NCBI GenBank assembly: GCA_043820105.1
Contig: JBDREC010000076.1
Coordinates: 33,185-97,184, forward strand
From: JBDREC01 sp043820105 [NCBI: Pseudomonadota bacterium]
Lineage (GTDB): Bacteria > Bdellovibrionota_F > JAHFAK01
Reading direction: 5' to 3'
Length of the DNA: 64,000 bases
The translations under genes were made by a program, and so were the position numbers. The stretch's first letter is position 1, and each line of letters starts with the position of its first letter. The notes under the pieces are model-generated. The model worked only from the letters and a program-made list of their open reading frames with translations, had not been told where the DNA came from and ran no database searches. Positions 54,638 to 63,205 of this stretch are shown here, piece by piece.

Positions 54638-56509
54638 TTACCAATTACTGCCATCTGGATAGAAAGTCTTAAACCACAAATCTAAATTATTAATGTTTGC
54701 AATTGATTTACTTATTGTAAATTGAGTAAGCCTATCCTTAGAATTTGATGAATTATTAATGTTTTCTTTTAATCGATCAATATCTAGAATTTGATAAAGG
54801 TCTTTATGCAAGTTTTTAGCAAGATCTAAATTAGTTTTAATATTTGTAGCACTTATTGGACTTCCCATCCATTTGCTTTTTTTCCAATTCACTCCTTTTG
54901 GAACAAGTTCGTCACAAACCAAGCGATGAAAATATCTGCTGATTTTATTAAATTTATGCTCTGTAGGAATTGACAAGAAAAAATCAATCAGTCTTACATC
55001 AAGTAATGGCCAGGCATAATCAACGCCATATGAATGTGCCATTTGAGTACAATTGTTCATTCTTGTGGGAACAAAGGGCACAAATCTTTTTTCCAAGGTA
55101 AACTTATTTAAGTCAACATATCCTGCGTCAAACCTGGCTTGATCAAAATACTTTTCTTTAAGCGAAAATCTCTGTATAATTTCATCTTTAATTGAAAAAT
55201 ATGGCCATCTTTTTTTCCAGGCTTTTAAAAATCTAGGACTATATTCTAAGTTTGATTTAAATTTAAATGAATAGAAATGCTTTAATAACCTAAGAAAACT
55301 TGTTAATATATTTCCATTTAATCTGCTGTAAACAAAATTATATTTTTTGTCATAAAACATTTCTTTTATAGCAATATCACCATGAATTGAAGTTACAAAT
55401 TCATCTCCCCCAAACCCCGACAAAAGAGTTCTAATGTTGTTCTTTTCACATAACATATAAAAGGGGTTATGATATGTTGAGTTTCCGTGTTCATATGGAT
55501 ATCCCATTGCATCCAATGATCTATTTTTAATTTCAAGCGATAAATTATTTCTACCACAAAAAATGTAATTATTATTTATGTTATACTTCTGACTTGTTTG
55601 AAGAATAAACTTTGGTTCATCCTCAAGTTTTGCAAATCCAAAAGTGTATAAATTTTCAATAGATTGATTAAAATATTTAGCCGCTATTGAAGTAATAGTT
55701 GAAGAATCAATACCTCCGCTATTTTCTGACCCAACCTTATAATCGCTATCAATTCTTGTTTTAACAGCGTTAATTAATAGTTCTTTATATTCTTCAATAT
55801 AATCATCTGTTTTTTGATAATTAATTCTTTTATCAGGATCAAAAGAAAAATACTTTTCCTTTCTAAATTTTTCTTTATCCAAAATAATTTGATTAGCAGG
55901 CGGGATTTTAAAAATACTATCATAAGCTGTATCTTCAAAGTCCATAGAAAGATGCAACATATACTTTGCTGCCCATTCTAAGCGTGGATTAATAGGGAAA
56001 AGATTGAATCTATGAAACAAGGTTAAGGTTGAAGAAAAAACAAAAATCTTATCATCGCAATAATAGTAAAAGGGTTTTACTGCCATATGATCCACAAAGC
56101 AGTATAGCCTATTTTCTTTTTGACTGTATATTATAGCACTATAATCTCCATAAATATGCTTTGTTAAATCATCTTTCCACTTTAAATAACTTAAAAATGT
56201 AAGCTTTTGATCACTTGTTTTTTTAAGTTCTTCTCTTGAGATATCAAAAACGCAAGCTAGTTCATCTCGATTTGTAAGCCTTCCCCAAAACAAAACTACA
56301 AGTTGCTTTTGATGCTCAATTAATGGTGTATGCTCATATTTTGATTGTGGCGAATTGTACATCGTCATCTGAGTTAAAATCACAGCATCATCTATATAAG
56401 ATCCGAGCTTATCAGCCTTTTTAAACTGATTTAAAGTTGATTCAATAATTTCCTGATAATCTCTGAGATCTATTGAACTTTTTTTTCTTTTAAAAATTCC
56501 GGCTATCAT
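54638..56509 (-). CDS. Lasso cyclase (C), asparagine-synthetase-like
   Basis: 623 residues. The N-terminal glutaminase-like domain starts MIAGIFKR without the Cys2 nucleophile of true asparagine synthetases, so glutamine is not the nitrogen donor; this is the state expected for lasso cyclases. The C-terminal synthetase domain has the PP-loop SENSGGIDSSTI (near 264) and LSGFGGDEF, used to adenylate the Asp/Glu side chain for attack by Gly1. Length and domains match lasso C proteins. It starts the operon; the ATP-grasp gene follows after 6 bp. Asparagine synthetase is less likely because of the missing Cys and the B1/B2/A context. Confidence 0.9.
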   Translation of the reverse strand: MIAGIFKRKKSSIDLRDYQEIIESTLNQFKKADKLGSYIDDAVILTQMTMYNSPQSKYEHTPLIEHQKQLVVLFWGRLTNRDELACVFDISREELKKTSDQKLTFLSYLKWKDDLTKHIYGDYSAIIYSQKENRLYCFVDHMAVKPFYYYCDDKIFVFSSTLTLFHRFNLFPINPRLEWAAKYMLHLSMDFEDTAYDSIFKIPPANQIILDKEKFRKEKYFSFDPDKRINYQKTDDYIEEYKELLINAVKTRIDSDYKVGSENSGGIDSSTITSIAAKYFNQSIENLYTFGFAKLEDEPKFILQTSQKYNINNNYIFCGRNNLSLEIKNRSLDAMGYPYEHGNSTYHNPFYMLCEKNNIRTLLSGFGGDEFVTSIHGDIAIKEMFYDKKYNFVYSRLNGNILTSFLRLLKHFYSFKFKSNLEYSPRFLKAWKKRWPYFSIKDEIIQRFSLKEKYFDQARFDAGYVDLNKFTLEKRFVPFVPTRMNNCTQMAHSYGVDYAWPLLDVRLIDFFLSIPTEHKFNKISRYFHRLVCDELVPKGVNWKKSKWMGSPISATNIKTNLDLAKNLHKDLYQILDIDRLKENINNSSNSKDRLTQFTISKSIANINNLDLWFKTFYPDGSNW

Positions 56510-56767
56510 ATTAACTTCTCTAAGTAATTCTTGCCAAATAAATAATCAAGCCTAAAACAAAAAGCAGTATTTTAAAACTACATTTAGCAGACTTAGGATA
56601 AAAAGCTAGGCAAATGTTATTCCTTTTCATTTTAGAATGTACTTGTCAATAAGATCAAAATTATTTTTTTATTTTTCAGTTAGATCAGAAGCCTGATAGC
56701 TGAAGCCACTTGATACTATCAAAAAATTATGAGCTAAGATGATGCTTTGATTCCTTTTTGGTTCTGT

Positions 56768-57783
56768 CTATGCCTGCTTGTGTAAACTTTTAAAAAAACC
56801 TACAATATGCTTACAATATTTATTATGCTTTTTCATAAAGTCAGTCAGATTTAAGTTTAACTTTATATAATCAATGTTTTCAGGTTTATTAATTATCAAA
56901 TCTCTTAAAAAAAGTGTTTCTGATAACTTTTCAGCAAAGGTTTTTGACATCATTTTCAATTCAGCAAGCCTTTTATATCTATCTTCATATGTCTTAAGGT
57001 GGGACAAGTGGATTCCATTTTCATATATGATGTGAATGTTAATATCAATTTCCCATGTGCTTTGTTCTTAAATCTAAATGGATCAAAAATAAATGCTGAA
57101 AATGTTGCAGCTGTTACTAATCCCACTCCCTTTACTTTTAAAAACTCTTTTATCTCTTTAAACTTTTCAGATCGTTTTCTCATTTCATTATAAACTTCTA
57201 TTTTCTGATTTTCTAAAATTTCAAGTTGTCTCCAATAGAGAGTTGCAGATTTTATTGATATTTGAGTTTCCTTAATTTTAGACAACCATTTTTCACTATT
57301 CTTTTCTGAATATATCGTTTGTCCTGAACATGGAATAGCTCTGTTTTTAAACACTCGTTTCAATCTGTTTTTGCTTCTGGTAATATCTTTTACTATTTTG
57401 TTATACAAATTTACTAATTCTCTAAACTCTTGTCTCTCTTTTGAAATTGGATGAAATACTTCTTTAAGTTCTCCCATTCTTAATAATCTTGCCAAATTCT
57501 CTGAATCAGTTTTATCATTACTGTTTCCTTTGTAGATACTAGGATTTTCCCCTGGATCACAGATCAAAGCACGATCAACTTTATTATAAGTTATATTCAA
57601 CATCCATTCAGCCAAAGGTCCCTCTTCAAATGTTAATTGTTTTTTACCTCTTATACCTTTCAAATATTCAATAACAAGTTTTTCACTTGTCGGTATAATT
57701 TTTCTATCAACTATTTTTCCCTCTGAATTAATTGTACAAAATGTAATTGACTTGCCATGCAAATCTGCGCCTATACTTTTCAT
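56768..57783 (-). mobile_element. IS110-family transposase gene, broken
   Basis: The N-terminal RuvC-like part (frame 57783 to about 56956) has the DEDD residues: IGADLHGKS (Asp 7), TFEEGPLAEW (Glu 53/54), CDPGE (Asp 76) and KTDSENLARL (Asp 93). KGVGLVTAATFSAFI, the start of the transposase_20 domain, follows. After FRFKNKAHGKL the frame does not continue as a normal IS110 C-terminus. A shift into the next frame near 57025-57060 joins it to an open frame down to 56768 (YEDRYKRLAEL and beyond), but the catalytic-Ser region is not recognisable. The copy is therefore inactive. It flanks the lasso cluster on its 5' side, 258 bp from the cyclase. Confidence 0.8.
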
Positions 57784-57785
57784 AT

Positions 57786-57851
57786 CGCCTCTCCTTTTTT
57801 GTGGTTTGTGATTTCTAGAAAACTTCTTATATCACAAAGCTGTGAGAGGCG
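57786..57851 (-). ncRNA. Nested hairpin upstream of IS110 gene, candidate bridge-RNA region
   Basis: Two nested perfect stems: outer CGCCTCTC (57786-57793) with GAGAGGCG (57844-57851), inner TTTGTGAT (57805-57812) with ATCACAAA (57831-57838), 18-nt loop. They lie directly upstream (minus strand) of the transposase start, the place where IS110-group elements encode the structured bridge RNA that directs integration. The hairpin could also be a simple transposon end. Guide-loop assignment was not possible without the insertion-site partner. Confidence 0.4.
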
Positions 57852-57943
57852 TAGTTTTTCATTATAATGGCATATAATATTTTCCATTGAAAATTTAATT
57901 TTAATCCAATAAAAACATCTATCTTTTCATTTATGGAGATATC

Positions 57944-59383
57944 ATGTTAAAGTATAGTCTAAAATTTTCATTTTTCATATTTATATTAAATACTTTCTTT
58001 GTTTCAGCACAAGAAACATCAAGCTATAGCTATGAATCATTTATAAAAGATGTCTTGGAAACAAACCAAGATATTGAGGCTCAAAATATCATAAAAAGAA
58101 TTGATGAAGCAAATATTTTGCAAGCAAAGGCAATAAATGATTTTACTTTAGGAGCTGATGCTAATTATATTTATTATGAAGACACAGATAATGGTGTTTC
58201 TTTTAGTCCAACGAAAATCGATGGTTTTTCTGGAGGCATTTCCTTAAGTCATACTGTTGAACAAACAGGTACAATAGCAAGCATTGAATACGGTTTTGAC
58301 AAACAGAACCTGGACTTTCCAGCGAACTCCTTTGTTCAGACTCCATTTTCAATTAATCTTTATCAGCCTGCTCTTTCAATTAGCATAGTTCAGCCACTTT
58401 TAAATAATTTAATGGGGGCTCAATATAAGCTTCCAAAAACACTAGCAAGATTCCAAAAGGATATTAATGAGGTCCAAACAAAGGAAAGCATTGAATCAAT
58501 TCTTTTGTCAGCATCAAAAAGTTATTTAAGTTGGGCTCTTTTGAACAAGCAAATTGAAATTACCAAAAACCTAATTGGAAAAATCAAAAATCAAGAAACG
58601 CTAGTTCATAAACAAGTAAAAGACGGAATGGCAGAAAAAGAAGAAATATATAGAATAGATTCTTTATTAAAGGAAAAAGAGGCAACCCTAGAAAGTCTGC
58701 AGGCTAGCTATGAAGCATTACAAATTGCCCTTGCTTCTTTCTTATATAACAAGGAAATTTCAAAATCACTTAAGCCTGAGCTACCAAGTATCGCAAAGAC
58801 ATTAGCTGAAAATGATTTTATTAAAACAAAATCCAGAATATCTAAGCTTTGTAAACTCTCTGTTTCAATGCAGGAGGATATTGTTAAAACTTATAAAAAC
58901 AATAAACTTCCAGATCTATCTTTAGTTCTAAACTATAAAAGACATGGATCAGAAGATGCATTTGATGATGCCTCATGGTCTGGCTTTGCAAATGATGATT
59001 TTGTTGCAGGTCTAAGTTTTTCGTTTCCTGTTCTTAATAATTCAAGAAAGGGAAGCTTTTTAAAGGAAATGTATAGGCTTGAAAAGTTAAGAATTGAAAA
59101 CAAACAAAAACTTCACCAAATAACCCAAAGCTATTTGAGCAATAAAGCTAAATATTCTATTTATGAAAATGTAATTTCAAAGCAAGAAGCCTCTATAAAT
59201 GATGCACAACTTAAGCTTTCTTTATTAAATAAAAAATACAGGCAAGGCAGAATAACACTTTTTGAGATTTTAAATGAAGAAGTTAACATGTTTATTTCAC
59301 AAATGACCTTAGAGAAATATAAGGTTGATAGCTTGAGTATTGTTTTGGAGATGAGAGAACTTGTAGATGAGTTGTACAATTAA
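57944..59383 (+). CDS. TolC-family outer-membrane efflux protein
   Basis: 479 residues, normal TolC/OMF length. A signal peptide (MLKYSLKFSFFIFILNTFFV, cleavage near SAQ) precedes two halves of long coiled-coil helices and beta strands. The DFTLGADANYIYY-type strand and the LNNLMGAQYKLPKTLA region in the first half are typical, and NEEVNMFISQMTLEKYK is the conserved second-half helix. It forms the exit duct for an inner-membrane pump. The RND pump follows after 53 bp. No periplasmic adaptor gene lies between or on either side. Confidence 0.88.
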   Translation: MLKYSLKFSFFIFILNTFFVSAQETSSYSYESFIKDVLETNQDIEAQNIIKRIDEANILQAKAINDFTLGADANYIYYEDTDNGVSFSPTKIDGFSGGISLSHTVEQTGTIASIEYGFDKQNLDFPANSFVQTPFSINLYQPALSISIVQPLLNNLMGAQYKLPKTLARFQKDINEVQTKESIESILLSASKSYLSWALLNKQIEITKNLIGKIKNQETLVHKQVKDGMAEKEEIYRIDSLLKEKEATLESLQASYEALQIALASFLYNKEISKSLKPELPSIAKTLAENDFIKTKSRISKLCKLSVSMQEDIVKTYKNNKLPDLSLVLNYKRHGSEDAFDDASWSGFANDDFVAGLSFSFPVLNNSRKGSFLKEMYRLEKLRIENKQKLHQITQSYLSNKAKYSIYENVISKQEASINDAQLKLSLLNKKYRQGRITLFEILNEEVNMFISQMTLEKYKVDSLSIVLEMRELVDELYN

Positions 59384-59385
59384 TT

Positions 59386-59413
59386 TTGAATTTTGAATCT
59401 TGAATTTTGAATT
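59386..59413. repeat. Four tandem TTGAATY heptamers
   Basis: TTGAATT-TTGAATC-TTGAATT-TTGAATT between the tolC stop and the RND start, 28 bp. It may be a regulator site or slippage product; it does not include the RND ribosome site (AAGGAG further on). Confidence 0.65.
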
Positions 59414-59436
59414 AATTTCACATTAAGGAGACTAAA

Positions 59437-62400
59437 TTGATAGCAATAGTAAAGTTTTTCGTTGAAAGAAAATTACTCGCTAATTTTTTGATGTTTGTTT
59501 TAGCATTTTTAGGAGTATTTTCTATTTATATATTAAAAAAGCAGACTCTCCCAAATTCTAAAGTTGATATTGCTTTAATCACTACTGTTTATCCTGGAGC
59601 TGCGCCACAAGATGTTGAGCAAAATGTTACTCGTCTTATTGAAGATGAATTAAAAGGTGTTTCAGGACTTAAAAAATACATGAGTTTTTCCATGGAAAAC
59701 ACTTCAGTTATTCAGGTTGAAATTGATCCTGACTCAGGAGATACTTCAAAAATTGTTGAAGATATCCAAAAGGCAGTTGATAGAGTGACTGATCTTCCAA
59801 AGGAAATACTTTATAAACCAGAGGTCTATGAAATCGATTCAGCTAATTTTCCAATAATTAATGTCGGTATCTCTGGAGAAGCCAGCTATGAAATTAAAAG
59901 AGAGCTAGCAGAAGCCTTAGAAAAAAAGATCAAACTCATAAATGGTATAAAAGAAATTGAAAAAGTTGGCTTTAGAGATAAGGAAATTCATATTGATGTA
60001 AACCCAAAACAGCTTCATTCAAAATATATAGCCCTAAATGACATTGCCTTTGCATTAGCAAATAGAAACATAAGATCAACCGGAGGATCCCTTGAGTCTT
60101 TTACAAGTCAAAAAGATATTGTAACAATTGCTGAGTTTGACTCTATTGATGATATACAAAATGTTATAATAAGGGCTAATTATACTGGCAAAAACATTCG
60201 AATCAAAGATGTTGCAAATGTAAAATATGGCTATGAAAAAGAAACCAGAAGATCACGATTCAATGGAAAGTCTGGGATTTCTTTGATTGTTGTCAAAAAA
60301 GCTGCTGCTGACCAAATTACAGTTACAGAAAATATTAAAAAATTACTTGAAAAAGAAAACAAGCACTTGCCCGCAGGAATTACCTTAACATCTGTAAATG
60401 ACACCTCATTCATTGTTAAAAACAGGCTAGCTGTTATTACACAAAACGCTTTCATGGGATTTGTTCTTGTGCTTTTAGCCTTATTTGTTTTCCTAAATCT
60501 CAGGGTCGCCTTTTGGACTTCAATTGCAATTCCAGTTGCCGTCTTTTTTACCTTTATATTGATGCATACCTTTGGAATTGATATAACTGTAATTTCACTA
60601 GCTGCAATTATAATGGTAATGGGCATGCTTGTTGATGATGCTATTATTGTCTCTGAAAACATTTACAGACATAAGCTAATGGGCAAATCACCAATGCAAG
60701 CATCGCTTGAGGGAACACAGGAAGTTATGTGGCCTGTGATTTGTACAGTCGCCACTTCGATAGTAGCATTTATTCCTTTAATTTTCCTCAAAGGAATGAT
60801 GGGAAAATTTATTTTTGCAATTCCAGTTGTAGTTGCAGCTTCATTATTTGGAAGCTTAGTGGACAGCTTCACAATACTCCCAAGCCATATAGCCACAGTT
60901 AAAGTTGATAAAACACAATCAGGAATTAGAGAAAAAGCTTTTGATAATTTAAAAAATTTATATGCTAAAGTTTTAACATTTTGCTTAAAGTTTAGATATT
61001 TGGTTGTTGGACTTTTTATAATACTTCTCATCTTTTCAATGGGAATGGCACGAAAGCATTTAGGATTCAGGCTCTTTCCTGAAGACGCAGCTCAAGCATT
61101 TTTTATAAAAATAAAAACCGCTCCAGAATCAACCCACAATGCAACTGAAGAAGTTATCAAGGTTTATGAAAAAGCTATTTTAAATTTAAGTAAAGAAGAA
61201 TTAGATTCCATAGCAGTTGAGGTCGGAAATTCAAGTGAGTGGGGACAAGCTCAAGGTGTTGGCTTTGCAAATAAAGCAATCATTTCAGTTTACCTTACTC
61301 CTTCAAATGAAAGAAAAAGACTTGGAAGAGAAATAATGGAAAGCTTAAGAAAAGAAATCATTCCACCAAAGATTGTTCAGAAAGTTACATGGGAACTGGT
61401 TTCTGGCGGACCTCCAGCTGGAAAGCCTGTTGAAATTAATGTAATTTGTAATAAAAAAGAGAAAAAGGAAAAAATTACAAAAGAAATTTATGAATTTATT
61501 CAAACCATCCCAGGAGTTTATGACATAGAAAGAAATGATGATGACAAGTTTGAACACATTAGACTCAACTTAAATTATGAAAAACTAAGTACATTAGCCC
61601 TAACTGTGGCTGATGTTGCTTCAACAATTAGAACAGCCTATGATGGAATTGATGCAACGGAAATTATCAAAGACAATGAGGCAATTGATATTAACCTTCG
61701 CTTTGCAAAAGAATTTAGAGAAGACATGACTCACTTAAAATCACTACGGGTAAGAAATGCAATAGGCAAACTAATTCCAATAAGCAAATTTACTTCAATT
61801 GATAAAGAAATGGATTCAAGATTATTATACCATTATAATGGAGACGCTGCTGTTGTAATATCTTCAGAACTTGACCAAAAGAAAACCAACAATATGAAAG
61901 CTTCAAAAATGATTCTCGCAAAATTTTCACCAGTAATTGACAAAGATCCTGATATTCAAATTATTATTGGAGGAGAAGCAGCTGAATCAACGAAAACGAT
62001 TCATGATCTAATAAAAACCTTTTTAACCGCAATTTTTGCAATTTTTACTATTTTGCTTATTTTATTTAATTCTCTAAGCCAACCTCTCTTGGTTATGGCG
62101 GCAATTCCATTTGGAATAATTGGTGTTATCTTCACCTTAATCTTCCACGGCCACAATGCATCCTTTATGGCTGGAATTGGAACAATTGGCCTGTGCGGTG
62201 TTATTGTAAATGACTCCCTTGTCATGGTTTCCTTTATAAATAACTTAATGAAAAAATATGATTATGGAAAGTTAAAATCCGTCAGAGCTATAATTGTTGA
62301 AGGGGCAAAATTAAGATTAAGACCAATTATCCTTACAACCTTAACAACAGTAGCTGGACTTTTCCCAACAGCCTATGGTCTTGGAGGAAGCGATGTTTAT

Positions 62401-62547
62401 ATTCAAAGACTTGTTTTACCAATCGCCTGGGGCCTTGTTTTTGCAACCTTACTTACTTTGATTTTGATTCCGTGTTTTTATAATATTGATCGGGATGTAA
62501 AAAGAATTTTTGTTAGAATTTTTCTAAAAAAACAAAGACAAATTTAA
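59437..62547 (+). CDS. RND-family efflux permease
   Basis: 1036 residues, full length. The start is a TTG preceded by AAGGAG at 7 nt. The N-terminal helix (MIAIVKFFVERKLLANFLMF) and 12 membrane segments are present, with two large periplasmic loops. The motif-A-like region is MGMLVDDAIIVSENI (TM4 Asp pair) and the TM10/11 region is GTIGLCGVIVNDSLVMVSF. It is a proton-driven exporter of the AcrB-like branch. The tolC gene is immediately upstream, but the membrane-fusion partner is missing from the window, so it must borrow one or work without. Confidence 0.95.
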   Translation: MIAIVKFFVERKLLANFLMFVLAFLGVFSIYILKKQTLPNSKVDIALITTVYPGAAPQDVEQNVTRLIEDELKGVSGLKKYMSFSMENTSVIQVEIDPDSGDTSKIVEDIQKAVDRVTDLPKEILYKPEVYEIDSANFPIINVGISGEASYEIKRELAEALEKKIKLINGIKEIEKVGFRDKEIHIDVNPKQLHSKYIALNDIAFALANRNIRSTGGSLESFTSQKDIVTIAEFDSIDDIQNVIIRANYTGKNIRIKDVANVKYGYEKETRRSRFNGKSGISLIVVKKAAADQITVTENIKKLLEKENKHLPAGITLTSVNDTSFIVKNRLAVITQNAFMGFVLVLLALFVFLNLRVAFWTSIAIPVAVFFTFILMHTFGIDITVISLAAIIMVMGMLVDDAIIVSENIYRHKLMGKSPMQASLEGTQEVMWPVICTVATSIVAFIPLIFLKGMMGKFIFAIPVVVAASLFGSLVDSFTILPSHIATVKVDKTQSGIREKAFDNLKNLYAKVLTFCLKFRYLVVGLFIILLIFSMGMARKHLGFRLFPEDAAQAFFIKIKTAPESTHNATEEVIKVYEKAILNLSKEELDSIAVEVGNSSEWGQAQGVGFANKAIISVYLTPSNERKRLGREIMESLRKEIIPPKIVQKVTWELVSGGPPAGKPVEINVICNKKEKKEKITKEIYEFIQTIPGVYDIERNDDDKFEHIRLNLNYEKLSTLALTVADVASTIRTAYDGIDATEIIKDNEAIDINLRFAKEFREDMTHLKSLRVRNAIGKLIPISKFTSIDKEMDSRLLYHYNGDAAVVISSELDQKKTNNMKASKMILAKFSPVIDKDPDIQIIIGGEAAESTKTIHDLIKTFLTAIFAIFTILLILFNSLSQPLLVMAAIPFGIIGVIFTLIFHGHNASFMAGIGTIGLCGVIVNDSLVMVSFINNLMKKYDYGKLKSVRAIIVEGAKLRLRPIILTTLTTVAGLFPTAYGLGGSDVYIQRLVLPIAWGLVFATLLTLILIPCFYNIDRDVKRIFVRIFLKKQRQI

Positions 62548-62572
62548 AAAGCAATAATCTTAATATTACTTT

Positions 62573-62902
62573 CTAGTTAGTACCCCCAGTATCACAGTAA
62601 ACACCTGTACCAGCACCTGATCCATCAACACAGTTACTAACACTTGTAACAGTGGTTCCTGATTCACAATCATTAGCCACCAAGTGAGATCCAGTATCTT
62701 CACCACTTGTACAAGAATCATGAAAGTCAGTATTAGTATTACCATTTGAACAATTAAATGATGGGTTAGCGCCCCCTCCTACATAGCAAAACCTAGAAAC
62801 AGAACTTACATTTGTAATGGCACTGGTACCAGATAAGCAATCACAATGTTGAGTTTTTTTAAAATGAACAAGTCCAGGTAATTCATATTTAATTATTTTC
62901 AT
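62573..62902 (-). CDS. Cys-rich repeat peptide, candidate RiPP precursor
   Basis: 109 residues. The first 18 (MKIIKYELPGLVHFKKTQ) are leader-like and free of Cys. The rest has eight Cys. Seven of them (22, 39, 51, 64, 79, 91, 103) are followed by xxG (CLSG, CYVG, CSNG, CTSG, CESG, CVDG, CDTG), spaced 12-17 apart in a Ser/Thr/Gly/Asn-rich chain. There is no signal peptide and no zinc-finger pattern. Repeated CxxG with a charged Pro-containing leader is the look of a ribosomal peptide that is cross-linked after translation, but no modifying enzyme (radical SAM, LanM, YcaO) is beside it. AGGCTG precedes the start. A structural Cys-rich protein is the alternative. Confidence 0.55.
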   Translation of the reverse strand: MKIIKYELPGLVHFKKTQHCDCLSGTSAITNVSSVSRFCYVGGGANPSFNCSNGNTNTDFHDSCTSGEDTGSHLVANDCESGTTVTSVSNCVDGSGAGTGVYCDTGGTN

Positions 62903-62987
62903 ATTTACAGCCTATTTAATGTAACTATTACAAATTTCAATTAATTAAAGATATTGATTGTCACGCTTATGTCAATTTAATTTGCAG

Positions 62988-63028
62988 AAAAACAAAAAAA
63001 AAACAAAAAAAAACAAAAAAAAACAAAG
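62988..63028. repeat. Phased A-tracts (C-A9 repeats)
   Basis: A-runs are interrupted by C at 62993, 63004, 63014, 63024 and 63028. The first four are 10-11 bp apart, i.e. in phase with the helix, so the DNA should be strongly curved. They lie in the 303-bp spacer between the Cys-rich peptide and the transposase, where no gene or promoter was recognised. Confidence 0.6.
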
Positions 63029-63205
63029 ACGGGTTTTGATTTTTTTTATTGATTCTGGAATCAGACAGTGTTTTTTATAATTAACCTTGCCCTATTTGTC
63101 GACAGGCGCTTGATCTTATTACATGTTTTTCAACATCATGAAAGTGGCCAGATTATTGCATACGAAATCAGGATTGATAATTTTAATTGGATATTTAAAA
63201 AGATT

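Noticed and set aside
54638-56509. Cyclase as an ordinary asparagine synthetase (asnB)
   Set aside because: The Cys2 nucleophile is missing and the gene stands with B1, B2 and a precursor.
62573-62902. Cys-rich peptide as a second lasso precursor
   Set aside because: No YxxP, no Gly-x7-Asp/Glu core, and far too many Cys.
62988-63028. A-tract repeat as a CRISPR array
   Set aside because: Units are 10-11 bp with no spacers and no cas genes are present.
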